64,000 nucleotides of DNA from JANPPS01 sp965246925 (GCA_965246925.1 OZ251994.1:2294001-2358000), one strand, 5' to 3'. Shown: positions 33,177 to 42,668, counted from the first letter of the stretch. A program made the numbers and translations. The notes: generated by a model not told the origin, from the sequence alone.

Positions 33177-34118
33177 TCAGAACAGCAGCCCCTTCCGCAG
33201 CATCCCATGCACGCCCTTCTCCCCGTTCACGGTCTGCGTCACCCGAAAGTCCACTGCGAGCGAGCAGAACTGATACGCCTCTGCCGCCGTAAGCGTGGAC
33301 CGGGCGGTGATGAAAGCGATCATCTCACGCAAAGCCTGCTTCATGGCCTGATCGAGGTCTTCGTTCAAACCCATTGAGATATAGTGTGTGGCGGTCTCCC
33401 CCCGCGGAAATACCAGGCCGGGGCCCTTGTGCAGCACCAGGGTGAACGTGCCCGTCAGCGCCATCTCCAGCGCATTGATGCACACCTCGCCATCGCCCTG
33501 CACGCCATGGCCGTCACCGGCGGAGAAGTTGGCACCCGGCGTCCAGACCGGCAGATACAGCACCGACCCAGCGCCCAGCTCCTTGTTGTCGAGGTTGCCG
33601 CCATGCTCGCGCGGCTCCTTGGTGCTGATCACGCCATACTCGGGCCTGGGCGCCACGCCCATCACGCCAAAGAACGGGCTGAGCGGGATCGTGCCGCCCC
33701 AGGGCGGGCTGCAGGTGCGGGCGGCGCGGTCCAGGGGGATGTGGCTCACATGATGGAATGGAAAATCCTCGGGGATCGTGCCGCCGAGCGGACGGAAGGC
33801 TGTGAAGCCCCACTCCGCACCGAACTCGATCGTGTCGATCCGGACCTCCAGCACGTCGCCGGGTTCGGCCCCCGCGACGGCGACGGGGCCGGTCAGGATG
33901 TGCGCGCCGAGGCGCGGCGCGTGCTTGGCATGGATGGCGGGCAGGGCGGGCGGGATCGTGAGGCCGAGCGACGGGGGCGGCATCATGTTGGGCGCGCCGG
34001 AGACGCATTCCAGCGTGACGCTGTCGCCGCTCTGGATGGTCAGGACCGCCGGGTGCTCCGCACTGAAGGTGCCCCAATGGATGGTCTCGGGCATAGCAGG
34101 CACGTGGTGGTGGGCCAT
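33177..34118 (-). CDS. Acetamidase/formamidase family amidohydrolase
   Basis: 313 residues, cytoplasmic. It belongs to the FmdA/AmdA family, which hydrolyses short aliphatic amides to ammonia and a carboxylic acid. Family features are the beta-rich N-terminus, GPVAVAGAEPGDVLEVRI near residue 78, PFFGVMGVAP, the metal-site segment HGGNLDNKELGAGSVLYLPV, and the conserved GDGHGVQGDGEVCINALE. No transporter or regulator of amide metabolism lies beside it, but glutamate dehydrogenase nearby also handles ammonia. Confidence 0.93.
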   Translation of the reverse strand: MAHHHVPAMPETIHWGTFSAEHPAVLTIQSGDSVTLECVSGAPNMMPPPSLGLTIPPALPAIHAKHAPRLGAHILTGPVAVAGAEPGDVLEVRIDTIEFGAEWGFTAFRPLGGTIPEDFPFHHVSHIPLDRAARTCSPPWGGTIPLSPFFGVMGVAPRPEYGVISTKEPREHGGNLDNKELGAGSVLYLPVWTPGANFSAGDGHGVQGDGEVCINALEMALTGTFTLVLHKGPGLVFPRGETATHYISMGLNEDLDQAMKQALREMIAFITARSTLTAAEAYQFCSLAVDFRVTQTVNGEKGVHGMLRKGLLF

Positions 34119-34176
34119 GGGGCGGAGGACTCCGGATTAGCGCCCGATCCTCCGCCGCCAGACCGTTGAGTCAAGC

Positions 34177-34419
34177 CTAGCCGTGCCGGCTGACGGTCTC
34201 GTGCACCGGCGTGGCGGCCACGCCAGGCGCGGAGATCGACCCGGCCGGCCGCTCGGCGGTAGCCTCCATCGAGGCATCGGATTCGTCCGCCATATTTTTC
34301 TTGAACGACTTGATCCCCTTGGCGAAGTCGCCCATCAAACTGCTGACCTTACCACCGCCGAACAGCAGCAGCACGACCAGCAGCACCACCATCCAGTGCC
34401 AAACGCTGAAGCTACCCAT
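34177..34419 (-). CDS. tatA: Sec-independent translocase subunit TatA
   Basis: 80 residues: a short N-terminal segment MGSFSVWHW, one membrane helix MVVLLVVLLLFGGGK, and the amphipathic helix SSLMGDFAKGIKSFKKNM, followed by a disordered acidic and Pro/Ala tail. This is the TatA plan, whose oligomers form the twin-arginine export pore. No tatB or tatC lies beside it, so it is either a lone paralogue or the other subunits are elsewhere. Confidence 0.93.
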   Translation of the reverse strand: MGSFSVWHWMVVLLVVLLLFGGGKVSSLMGDFAKGIKSFKKNMADESDASMEATAERPAGSISAPGVAATPVHETVSRHG

Positions 34420-34474
34420 GAAAATCCTCCGTCTCTGCCGCAGACATGGCGCGCTTCAGCAGGGACTGCAAGCG

Positions 34475-34930
34475 TTAGGATGGTCCGACGAAGCCGTACG
34501 CTGAATAGGTCGTGGCGCCCATGGCCTGACCCGGCGCCCACCAGACGCGGACGGCGCTCCAGTCGTTGCGGTCCGATACGTCCAGCACGGCGTCATGATG
34601 GCCCAAATGGTGGTGCTCCCAGTTGGCCTGATCGACCTCGATCTTTCGGTTATCGAGCACGCGGGCCACCACGGAGACGTGGCCGTACGGCAGGCGGGCG
34701 GAGCGGCGGAATACCAGGACGGCGCCGGGCTGGGGCGTGCTGCCGCGGGGGTAGGCCTGTTCCGCCTGGTCCCACCAATCCGCCGCGTCGCCATAGAGCT
34801 GAATGCCGGACACCTGCCTGGCATACGGCACGCATTCCAAGGCCGAGCTATCGCCCACGCCGCCGCGTGTGGCTCCGCATGCGGCGAGCAGGAGGCTAAG
34901 GGAACAGGCCGCGTAGCTTCTTGCCCGCAC
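34475..34930 (-). CDS. CHAP-domain lipoprotein (putative cell-wall amidase)
   Basis: 151 residues from a GTG at 34930, chosen because GGAGAAGG precedes it and because a lipoprotein signal follows directly (SLSLLLAACG, with lipobox LAAC). The CHAP domain has the catalytic Cys in ALECVPYAR and the His in PYGHVSVVARV, then VDQANWEHH supplying the polar third residue. Such enzymes cleave peptidoglycan peptide bonds. The gene start lies inside the glutamate dehydrogenase gene (35-base overlap), so the two are likely co-transcribed. Confidence 0.85.
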   Translation of the reverse strand: MRARSYAACSLSLLLAACGATRGGVGDSSALECVPYARQVSGIQLYGDAADWWDQAEQAYPRGSTPQPGAVLVFRRSARLPYGHVSVVARVLDNRKIEVDQANWEHHHLGHHDAVLDVSDRNDWSAVRVWWAPGQAMGATTYSAYGFVGPS

Positions 34931-36158
34931 GCACCTTCTCCACGCCGATCGCCATGGCCGCCGTGCGCATCGCCACAAGCTCCCGCCCGGCGCGCTTGGT
35001 GACCTGCATGAACGCCGATTCCAGCAGGCGCTCTAGCCGGTCATTGACCTCGCTCTCGGTCCAGAACAGCCTTTGTAAGTCCTGCACCCACTCGAAATAG
35101 CTGACGATCACGCCGCCGGAGTTGCAGAGGATGTCGGGGATCAGGAAGATCTCGTCCCGGCGCCGGTCCAGGACCTCGTCGGCGTCCGGAGTCACCGGGC
35201 CGTTCGCGCCCTCGGCCAGGATGCGGCAGCGGAGCTTGCCGGCGTTCTCGGCGGTGATGACGCGCTCGATCGCGCAGGGGGCGAGGATGTCGCAGGGCTG
35301 CAGCAGCAGGTCACCGGCGCCGATGCTCATCTGATTGCTGAAGCCGGCCAGGACGCCGTGCGTGGTCATGTGCCGCTCGATCTGATCGAGTGGCAGACCC
35401 GCCGGGTCATACAGGGCGGCGGTATGATCGCTGACGCCGGTGATCTTTACGCCGTGCCGCCGGGCCAGAGTATAGGCGGTGACGGAGCCGACGTTGCCGA
35501 AGCCCTGCACGACCGCGGTGCACTCCTGCGATTTCAGCCCGACATGATCGCAGGCGCGTCCGGCCAGGTAGGCGACGCCGCGCCCAGTGGCCTCCCGCCG
35601 GCCTTCGGTGCCACCGAGGCTCACGGGCTTGCCGGTCACGATCTCGCTGACCGCATGGCCCTGATGCATGGAATAGGTGTCCATGAACCAGGCCATCACC
35701 TGCTCGTTGGTGCCCATATCCGGCGCCATCACGTCCGTCTGCGGGGAGACGAAGGGGATCATCTCCTGCATGTAGCGGCGGCTCACGGCCTCGAGCTCGC
35801 GGCGGGACAGGGCAGGGGGGTCGCACGCCACACCGCCCTTGGCGCCGCCATATGGCAGGCCGGCCAGCGCGCACTTCCAGCTCATCCAGATCGCCAGCGC
35901 GGCGACCTCCCCCACGTCCAGATGGAGCGAGAACCGGGTGCCGCCCTTGGTCGGGCCCAAGGTCAGGTGGTGCTGCACGCGGTAGCCCTGGAACACCTCG
36001 GTCCGCCCGTCATCCATGTGGATGGGAATGGAGACCGTAATGGCGCGCTTGGGGTAGAGCAGGCGGTCCCGCTCGTCGGCCGGGATCTGCAAATGGTCGG
36101 CGATGATGCCGAATTGGGTTCGGGCCATCTCGAAGACAGGTCCGGTGTAGATCGTCAC
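34896..36158 (-). CDS. gdhA: Glutamate dehydrogenase (Glu/Leu/Phe/Val family)
   Basis: 420 residues. It reversibly deaminates glutamate to 2-oxoglutarate with NAD(P). Substrate Lys71 lies in LGPTKGGTRFS and catalytic Lys107 in PYGGAKGGV. PDMGTNEQVMAWFMDTYS and the dinucleotide-binding VQGFGNVGSVTAY follow. LAEGANGPVTPDADEVL lies in the C-terminal domain. The size fits the short hexameric NAD-type enzymes. The cofactor preference is not certain from sequence. Downstream of the class II amidotransferase gene by 12 bases, suggesting a shared nitrogen-related transcript. Confidence 0.95.
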   Translation of the reverse strand: MTIYTGPVFEMARTQFGIIADHLQIPADERDRLLYPKRAITVSIPIHMDDGRTEVFQGYRVQHHLTLGPTKGGTRFSLHLDVGEVAALAIWMSWKCALAGLPYGGAKGGVACDPPALSRRELEAVSRRYMQEMIPFVSPQTDVMAPDMGTNEQVMAWFMDTYSMHQGHAVSEIVTGKPVSLGGTEGRREATGRGVAYLAGRACDHVGLKSQECTAVVQGFGNVGSVTAYTLARRHGVKITGVSDHTAALYDPAGLPLDQIERHMTTHGVLAGFSNQMSIGAGDLLLQPCDILAPCAIERVITAENAGKLRCRILAEGANGPVTPDADEVLDRRRDEIFLIPDILCNSGGVIVSYFEWVQDLQRLFWTESEVNDRLERLLESAFMQVTKRAGRELVAMRTAAMAIGVEKVRAGKKLRGLFP

Positions 36159-36170
36159 GTTCGCTTCCCC

Positions 36171-36953
36171 CTACGCCATGGCCAGCTGGGCGGCGTTGGT
36201 GGTGAACGTCACGACTCCGCCGCGCGCGACTAAACTGGCACCGCACGGCAGCGCACGCCAGTCATTACGCTCATCGTCGATGGGTTCGCTGACCAGCAAC
36301 AACCCTCCCTGACGCTCGGCATAATACAGCGTGGGCGGGCGCGAATCGCAGGACCAGCGGAAAGCATACAGCGTCTCACCGTCGGTCAGCGCCGCGGTGA
36401 AGCGCAGCGGCTCCTCGATCCCGGCCGCCTGCATCAGGCTCTTGACCCGGCCCAGCACGTGCCGCATCGCGCCGATCGGGTCATCCTCCAGCCCGGCGCT
36501 GAGCGCGGCCAAGAACAGCGCCTCACTATCGGACGTGCCGGCGCGGGCGGGGTATAGCGCGTCCGATATCATCGCCTCCACCTGGCGGCGCACGAGGTGC
36601 CAGCCGCCGACCTGGCCGTTATGCATGAACATCCAGCGCCCGGCGGTGAACGGATGGCAGTTGGCGCGGCTGGTGGCGGTGCCGGTGGCGGCGCGGACGT
36701 GGGCGAAGAAGGCGTGGCTCTGCACTTGGCTCGCGATCGAGCGGAGGTTCTCATCCGACCAGGCCGGGCGCAGCTCACGATACAGGCCAGGCTCGTCCCG
36801 CGCGCCGTACCAGCCCAGGCCAAAGCCGTCTCCATTGGTCTCGGTCTTCGCCTCCGTCGCATGCTGCGATTGGTGGATCAGGCTATGGCATGGGGCCGAA
36901 ACCAGCGTGTCCACAAAGATCGGCGCGCCCTGATAGGCTAGAAACCGGCACAT
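36171..36953 (-). CDS. Class II glutamine amidotransferase (YafJ-like)
   Basis: 260 residues starting MCRFLAYQGAPIF; removal of Met exposes Cys2, the catalytic N-terminal nucleophile. Further family motifs are NGDGFGLGWYG, FFAHVRAATGTATSRANCHPF and FMHNGQVGGW. The protein holds only the glutaminase half, as in YafJ/EgtC-type enzymes, so the acceptor of the released ammonia is unknown. EgtC-type hydrolysis of gamma-glutamyl compounds is another possibility. First of a run ending with glutamate dehydrogenase and the CHAP lipoprotein. Confidence 0.92.
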   Translation of the reverse strand: MCRFLAYQGAPIFVDTLVSAPCHSLIHQSQHATEAKTETNGDGFGLGWYGARDEPGLYRELRPAWSDENLRSIASQVQSHAFFAHVRAATGTATSRANCHPFTAGRWMFMHNGQVGGWHLVRRQVEAMISDALYPARAGTSDSEALFLAALSAGLEDDPIGAMRHVLGRVKSLMQAAGIEEPLRFTAALTDGETLYAFRWSCDSRPPTLYYAERQGGLLLVSEPIDDERNDWRALPCGASLVARGGVVTFTTNAAQLAMA

Positions 36954-37038
36954 CTAATCCCAAACCCCGCACTGTCATGACTCCGTGTCTTACAGCATCA
37001 TAACGGAAATGAGTTAACGGACCGTGAATTTCGGGATG

Positions 37039-38559
37039 CTATGACGGGTTTTCCGGATAAATCTGCTCCCAGCCGCCGCCCAGCGCCTTATAGAGCGCAA
37101 CCAGGTTGGAGCTGACCAGGGTGGTGCTGTCCGTCACCTGCTGTTGCGCCGACAGCAGGGTGCGCTGCGCCGTCAGCACCTCCAGGAAGTCCGAAATACC
37201 CTGGCGAAAGCGGGATTGGGCGAGGCCCAGGGCGCGCTGCGCCTGCTGCACCTGCGCCACCAGCCGCTCCCGCCGCCGTTGCTCGGCGCCATAGGCCACC
37301 AGCGCGTTGTCCACCTCGGTGAACGCCTGCAGCACGGTGCGCTGATAGTTCAGCGCCGCCTCCTGCTGCTGCGCCTCTCGCAGCTCGACCGTACGCCGGA
37401 GCCGCCCGCCCTCGAAGATGGGCAAAGTGACGCTCGGGCCAATCGAGTAGGCAGCGGACGCGATATTCCAGAAATTCTTCAGCTGCGTCGTCTGCAATGA
37501 GACGCTGCCGGACAGGGTGATGCGCGGATAGAAATCGGCCTTCGCCATGCCGATATTGGCGGTCGCGGCATGCAGCTGCGCCTCGGCCTGGCGGATATCC
37601 GGCCGGCGCTGCGCCAGTTCCGACGGCACGCCCACCGGCACCAGCGGGGGCACGGGCGGCACGGCGCCATGCTTGCCGAGTTCCGTCTCCAGCGTCGCCG
37701 GCGGCATGCCCAGCAACAGGCTGATGGCGTTCATGCCCTGCCGCTCCTGCTGCTCGAGCTGCGGCAGGATGGCGGCGGTATTTTCGACCTGGGCCCGGGC
37801 GTTGGAAACATCGAGATCGGTCGAAAGCCCGCCGCGGCTGCGCTCGGCCGTGAGGTTGGCGCTCTCCTGGGCAGAAGCCAGATTGCTACGCAAAATCCGC
37901 ATGTTGGCCTGCGTTCCCCGCAGCTGGATGTAATTGCGCGCGACCTCGGACAAGGTGGAAATCAGCGTCGCCCGGCGCGCCTCCCGTGAGGCGTCGAGGT
38001 TGGCATCCGCCGCCTCTATTCCGCGGCGCACCCGGCCCCAAAGGTCCAGCTCCCACGAGGCGTCGAACCCGGCTTGGAACAGGTCGAACGGCGGAACGCT
38101 GCGCCCGCCGCTGGGAATGGCGCCGCCCTGCGCGCCGCCCAGCCCGTTGGCGGACGCACCCGGCGCGCTACCGCCCCCGGCGCCGAACACGCTGGCCGCG
38201 CCGTTCTTGCTGATGCGCTGCCGGGTGGCGGAGCTGTTGCCGTTGATCTGCGGGAACTCGTCCGCAGCAATGATGCCGCGCTGCGCCCGGGACTGCGCCA
38301 GGCGCGCGGTGGCGGCGCGGACGTCCAGATTGTTGGCCGCCGCCCGCTCCATCAACCCGGTCAGCGCCGGGTCATGGAAAACGTTCCACCAGGCCGGGTC
38401 CGGCGGAGCGGTCGTGGGCACGCTGGCCTCGAGCGCGCCGGGCTTCGGCGTGTGGCTGAACCAGGACGCGGGAGTCCACCCCTGTGGCCGTTCGAAATTA
38501 GGCCCAACGGCGCATCCACCCAAAAGTAGGACCCAGCCTAGAGTAAGTCTAATGACCAC
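37039..38559 (-). CDS. Outer-membrane efflux lipoprotein (NodT/OprM family)
   Basis: 506 residues from a GTG at 38559, which overlaps the MFS gene's end by 11 bases and follows AAAGGGG. The signal VVIRLTLGWVLLLGGC ends at lipobox Cys16. Two TolC-type repeats are visible, with FDASWELDLWGRVRRGIEA and SYSIGPSVTLPIF-like strands and long helices such as QVEDTAAILPQLEQQ-type coiled segments. It forms the outer-membrane channel of the tripartite pump encoded with it. The distal position in the operon (adaptor, pump, channel) is usual. Confidence 0.93.
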   Translation of the reverse strand: MVIRLTLGWVLLLGGCAVGPNFERPQGWTPASWFSHTPKPGALEASVPTTAPPDPAWWNVFHDPALTGLMERAAANNLDVRAATARLAQSRAQRGIIAADEFPQINGNSSATRQRISKNGAASVFGAGGGSAPGASANGLGGAQGGAIPSGGRSVPPFDLFQAGFDASWELDLWGRVRRGIEAADANLDASREARRATLISTLSEVARNYIQLRGTQANMRILRSNLASAQESANLTAERSRGGLSTDLDVSNARAQVENTAAILPQLEQQERQGMNAISLLLGMPPATLETELGKHGAVPPVPPLVPVGVPSELAQRRPDIRQAEAQLHAATANIGMAKADFYPRITLSGSVSLQTTQLKNFWNIASAAYSIGPSVTLPIFEGGRLRRTVELREAQQQEAALNYQRTVLQAFTEVDNALVAYGAEQRRRERLVAQVQQAQRALGLAQSRFRQGISDFLEVLTAQRTLLSAQQQVTDSTTLVSSNLVALYKALGGGWEQIYPENPS

Positions 38560-40081
38560 CAGCCGCGGCCCCTTTCTGCACGTTCGGCAACAACAACGCC
38601 AACGGTGCCGTGCACAGGGCGATGACGGACAAGATAGTAAATACGTCGAGGTAGCTGAGGATCGTCGCCTGTTGCTGGATCGCGGCGGCGATGGCGCTGA
38701 GTGACTTGCCGAAGCCGAAGCCGTTATAGGGCGTGACATGCTCGGCCAGGCGGGCGTGATGAAATTGATTGCGCCACTGCAGCTCGGTCGTCGCGACCGA
38801 CACGCCCCAGCTGCCGCCCAAATTGCGCATCAGATTGATGATGGCGCTGGCATCCGGATTCTTGCCCGCCGGCACCCCCGTGAACTGCACGGCCGACAGC
38901 GGGATGAAGATGAACGGCAGCCACATGACCTGAATCACCCGGGACATGGAGGCATTATAGAATGACAAATCAAGGTTCAGCGCAGATGCATAGTGCAGCG
39001 CCCCGGCGGTGCCGCACAGCGCCGAGAATACCAGCCAGCGCGGTTGGATGACCCGTCCCGTGAGCACGCCGGCGAGCGGCATGAGAAACAAGGTCAAGAA
39101 CCCGCCGACACCCAACGTCAGTCCGGCAGTCGTCGCATCATAGCCCAGCAATTCCTGGGTCAGCTGGGGCAGTAATTGTGTCGTGCTGACGATGATAAAG
39201 CCGAACATGAACATGATGACGCAGCTAACCGCAAAGGCGGGGTTCTTCAGCAAGCGCAGGTTCATCACGGGCTCGTCATGCAACAACTCCCACACGATCA
39301 GAACCAATAACGATACGACACAGACCACACTCATGATCAGTATCATCGGCGAGCTGAATCCGTCCTCACGCTCGAACCGGTCCAGCACGACCTGCAAGCA
39401 GCCAAAGCCAAGCGCGATCAGCACAAACCCGACATAGTCGATCTTCAGCCCCCGCGACAGCAACCGTTGCCGCTCCTGTTGCACGAGCGGGCTGTCATAG
39501 ACGAACAACCAGGTCAGCGTCATCGACAACAGGCCCATGGGCAAGTTGATAAGGAATACGTAGTGCCACGAGAATGAGTCCGTCAGGTAGCCACCAAGTA
39601 CTGGGCCGATGGCGGGGGCAGTCACGACGGTGAAGCCGTAGAGCGAGAACGCAATGGCACGTTGTTTCGGCGTGAAGCTATCGGCGAATATACTCTGCTC
39701 GGTCGGCGCAAGCCCGCCGCCGCCGATACCCTGTAGCACGCGGAAGAACAGCATCTCATACAGATTACCGGCAAACGCACACAGGACCGAGCTAAGTGTA
39801 AATAGCGCCACGCACATCATATAGAAACGCTTCCGGCCCACTACGTTGCTGAGCCAACCGCTAATGGGCAAGATGATGGCGTTACTCACCAGATAGCTGG
39901 TGATGATATACGTGCTCTCGTCCTGACTGGCCGCCAGCGACCCGGCAATGTTCCGGAGCGCCACGTTGGCGATGGTGGTGTCCAGCACCTCCATGAACGT
40001 CGCAATCGACACGATGACCGCAAGCAGCCACGGCGAATTCGGCCCGGCCGCCGAGCGCGGGAGGTCCGGATTTTCCGCCAC
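38549..40081 (-). CDS. emrB: DHA2-family multidrug efflux pump (EmrB-like)
   Basis: 510 residues with about 14 membrane helices. Characteristic stretches are MEVLDTTIANVALRNIAGSL, SNAIILPISGWLSNVVGRKR, RVLQGIGGGGLAPTEQSI, and GPVLGGYLTDSFSWHYVFLI in helices 5-6. With the adaptor and channel it would expel drugs or toxic lipophiles across both membranes using the proton gradient. Four bases separate it from the adaptor gene. The middle of the gene is visibly less GC-rich than its surroundings, which could reflect transfer. Confidence 0.94.
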   Translation of the reverse strand: MAENPDLPRSAAGPNSPWLLAVIVSIATFMEVLDTTIANVALRNIAGSLAASQDESTYIITSYLVSNAIILPISGWLSNVVGRKRFYMMCVALFTLSSVLCAFAGNLYEMLFFRVLQGIGGGGLAPTEQSIFADSFTPKQRAIAFSLYGFTVVTAPAIGPVLGGYLTDSFSWHYVFLINLPMGLLSMTLTWLFVYDSPLVQQERQRLLSRGLKIDYVGFVLIALGFGCLQVVLDRFEREDGFSSPMILIMSVVCVVSLLVLIVWELLHDEPVMNLRLLKNPAFAVSCVIMFMFGFIIVSTTQLLPQLTQELLGYDATTAGLTLGVGGFLTLFLMPLAGVLTGRVIQPRWLVFSALCGTAGALHYASALNLDLSFYNASMSRVIQVMWLPFIFIPLSAVQFTGVPAGKNPDASAIINLMRNLGGSWGVSVATTELQWRNQFHHARLAEHVTPYNGFGFGKSLSAIAAAIQQQATILSYLDVFTILSVIALCTAPLALLLPNVQKGAAAGGH

Positions 40082-40085
40082 CGAG

Positions 40086-41339
40086 CTAGCGCACCGTGAC
40101 CCGTGGTGACACCGAAAGACCCGGCGACAGCTGACACTTCTTTTCGGCGTCCCGGTCGGTAATCCGGATCCGCACCGGCAGGCGCTGCACGACCTTGACG
40201 TAGTTGCCGGTCGCGTTCTCGGCCGGCAAGCTGCTGAAAACGCTGCCGGAGCCGGCCTGGAAGCTCTCGACCGTGCCGGCCAAATCCGTCTTGGGGCAGG
40301 CGTCCACCCGCAGCCGCACCTCCTGACCCGGCCGCATGTCCGCCAACTGCGTCTCCTTGAAGTTGGCGGTGACCCAGAGCCCGTCCTGCACCACGGCCAG
40401 CATGGCCTGCCCCGGGGCGACGTAGTTGCCGAGATCGACGGTGCGCCGGGTCACCCGGCCCTTCGCGGGGGCGGTGACGGTCGCATAGCTGAGCTGCAAC
40501 TCGGCATTCGCCACCGCGACATCGGCCTGCGCGACGCTGGACACCGCGGCGGCCACGGCGGCCCGCTGCGCCTCGATCTGCGCGCGCTGAGCCTGAATGG
40601 CTTGCCGGGACGCGTCCAACCGGGCGGCAGCGGACTTCGTGGTGGCGCTAGCGGTGTCCACCTGCTGCCGGCTGATGGCCTTGGGATCGACCGCCTGATA
40701 CCGCGCGAGGTCCGACCGGGCCTGCCCCAAATCAGCCTCGGACACGCGCGAGTTGGCGCTGGCCTGCTGGAGACTGGCTTGTTGCAACGCCAGCTGCGCC
40801 CGCGCCTGATCGGCCTGCGCCGCCGCTTGAATGCGCTGCGCCTTCGCCTGGTCCAGCCTCACCTGGTAGTCCCTGGGATCGAGTTGCACCAGCACCTGGC
40901 CAGCTTCCACGGTCTGGTTATCGGCGAACGCAATACGGGTCACGCGTCCGGCGACCTGAGACGAGATCTGCGAAACGTTGCCATCCATGAAAGCATCGTC
41001 CGTGCTCTCGTAATGGCGGGAGTGGAGATAGTATAGGATGGCAGCAATAATGAGGGCCGCCAGGATTGCGATCCCGATCACCCAATAGAGGATCTTCTTG
41101 CCCCGCGACATCGGTGGCTTCTTCTCAGCCTCGTCCCCGTCCTTCTTTTCGTCCCCGTCCTTCTTCTCGTTTTTGGCGTGATGCTCCTGCGCCGGCTCCC
41201 AATTCTGACGCGGGGCGCTGGCGGGAGGATGGGCCCAGTCGACCGGTTGCGGCTGCACCGGCGCCTTGTCGATCTTGGAGGTGTAGCCCCACTCGCCGGT
41301 CTGCTCGCCGGGCTCGCTCGGTTCCGCTCCATCGGTCAT
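40086..41339 (-). CDS. emrA: Membrane-fusion adaptor (EmrA/HlyD family)
   Basis: 417 residues. A 75-residue charged N-terminus (EKKDGDEKKDGDEAEKK) is followed by one membrane helix (about 83-108), then HYESTDDAFMDGNVSQISSQ and VAGRVTRIAFADNQTVEAGQ, the biotinyl-lipoyl half motif of EmrA. A long Ala/Gln-rich coiled-coil hairpin follows (about 160-290), then YATVTAPAKGRVTRRTVDLG. It bridges the inner-membrane pump and the outer-membrane channel. The cytoplasmic tail is longer than in E. coli EmrA. First gene of the operon; no regulator is directly adjacent. Confidence 0.94.
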   Translation of the reverse strand: MTDGAEPSEPGEQTGEWGYTSKIDKAPVQPQPVDWAHPPASAPRQNWEPAQEHHAKNEKKDGDEKKDGDEAEKKPPMSRGKKILYWVIGIAILAALIIAAILYYLHSRHYESTDDAFMDGNVSQISSQVAGRVTRIAFADNQTVEAGQVLVQLDPRDYQVRLDQAKAQRIQAAAQADQARAQLALQQASLQQASANSRVSEADLGQARSDLARYQAVDPKAISRQQVDTASATTKSAAARLDASRQAIQAQRAQIEAQRAAVAAAVSSVAQADVAVANAELQLSYATVTAPAKGRVTRRTVDLGNYVAPGQAMLAVVQDGLWVTANFKETQLADMRPGQEVRLRVDACPKTDLAGTVESFQAGSGSVFSSLPAENATGNYVKVVQRLPVRIRITDRDAEKKCQLSPGLSVSPRVTVR

Positions 41340-41450
41340 CGGGGTTCCAATCTAGACACTTTATATACAGCGTGTTCATTCCCTAGGTTGCAACGCACCA
41401 TAGAGCCTACTCACGATTCTGTGTTTGCAACGCGCCGCCTAGCATGCGTC

Positions 41451-41981
41451 CTAGCACGCCCCGGTCTGCGCATCCCGGATCGCCTCCAGCACGTGCTTGG
41501 GATCGGCCGGCTGGGCCAGGGTCAGCGCGTCCTGGTCGGACCGGTTCGGCAACGCGGGGTGATCGGCCCGCATCTCCTCGATCAGCGCGATGATCTTGGC
41601 GGTCTTGTGCTCGGCCAGGATCGACAGCTCGAGCGTGAGCTGCTCGCGGTGCGTGGCCAGCTCGTCGGCATGCCGGCTGGACGATAGGATGAGGATGGAG
41701 ACATACAGGCTCGCAATGCAGACCGCACCCTGTAGCCAGAAGAACGGCGCCGGGTCCCAGGGTTCTCGCCCCAGATGCGGGGCGGCGAGGTTTGCGGTGA
41801 TCCAGGCCGCCACCACCAGCGTCACGACCGCCAGAAACCCCGGCCGGCCTAGCCAGCGTGTCAGGCTGTTGGCAACGCGCTGCAGCGGTGGTGCCTTCTC
41901 GAAATGCTCGGCATGGACGCGGGCAATTTCTTCGACAGTGGTCTCGATATGGTCGGGCAGGGGGCGTTCGCTTCGGGTCAT
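41451..41981 (-). CDS. DUF1003 inner-membrane protein
   Basis: 176 residues from ATG 41981 (MTRSERPLPDHIE); the frame is open further but antisense to the TetR-type gene. Two membrane helices (FLAVVTLVVAAWITANL and FFWLQGAVCIASLYVSILIL) are followed by the DUF1003 signature SSSRHADELATHREQLTLEL and a cytoplasmic helical tail. DUF1003 proteins are small membrane proteins of unknown role. It is divergent from the regulator gene, with 81 bases between starts, so the regulator may control it. Confidence 0.88.
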   Translation of the reverse strand: MTRSERPLPDHIETTVEEIARVHAEHFEKAPPLQRVANSLTRWLGRPGFLAVVTLVVAAWITANLAAPHLGREPWDPAPFFWLQGAVCIASLYVSILILSSSRHADELATHREQLTLELSILAEHKTAKIIALIEEMRADHPALPNRSDQDALTLAQPADPKHVLEAIRDAQTGAC

Positions 41982-42062
41982 GGCATCCGGACGCGGGGTG
42001 GAGGGCAGAGTTGCGCGCTCCCACATTTGAGGCGCGCCGCATTTGATGTAAGCCCTTCCCAC

Positions 42063-42668
42063 ATGAGTGATCCCCGCAACTACCATCATGGCAACCTGCG
42101 TGAGGCCTTGGTGAAGGCGGCACTGGATATGATCAAGAACCGCGGGCTGGCCGGGCTCGCGGTGGCGGAGGTCGCGCGCGCGGTAGGCGTGAGCCCGGCC
42201 GCACCCTACCGGCATTTCCGGGACCGCAACGCGCTGATCGCCGAACTGGCGCGCGGCGGGTTTGAGCGTCTGACGGCCACGCTGGAGCGGGCGCGGACCG
42301 ATGGCAGGGCGGACCCGGTGCTCGCCCTGGAACGCTGCGGACGCGCGCACCTGGCGTTCGCAGCCCGGGAGCCGGCGGCCTATTCGGCCATGTTCCAGGG
42401 CGGCGTGGAGGCGGATCCGTCCGTGCAGGCGGCCACCGATACGGCCTTCGCGGTCCTGAAACAGGTGGCCGGCGAGGCCTGCGGCCGGGCCGCGCGCCCG
42501 CCGCCCACGCTGATGGTGGCGCTGCATATCTGGGCCATGACGCACGGCGTGGCGGCGCTCTATCTCGGCGCCAACCGCCGTATGCTGCCGATGCCGCCGG
42601 AGGACCTGCTGGAGGCGGGGATGCTGCTCTATTTACAGTCACTGGGTATTTCTGCTGCCACCCCTTGA
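42063..42668 (+). CDS. TetR/AcrR-family transcriptional regulator (WHG-type C-terminus)
   Basis: 201 residues from ATG 42063. The helix-turn-helix part is MSDPRNYHHGNLREALVKAA followed by GLAVAEVARAVGVSPAAPYR and HFRDRNALIAELA. The C-terminal ligand domain contains AFAAREPAAYSAMFQGG and WAMTHGVAALYL, the WHG subgroup pattern. It usually represses a neighbouring gene and is released by a small ligand. Candidates are the divergent DUF1003 gene or the efflux operon beyond it. No clear palindrome was recognised in the short intergenic gap. Confidence 0.92.
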   Translation: MSDPRNYHHGNLREALVKAALDMIKNRGLAGLAVAEVARAVGVSPAAPYRHFRDRNALIAELARGGFERLTATLERARTDGRADPVLALERCGRAHLAFAAREPAAYSAMFQGGVEADPSVQAATDTAFAVLKQVAGEACGRAARPPPTLMVALHIWAMTHGVAALYLGANRRMLPMPPEDLLEAGMLLYLQSLGISAATP

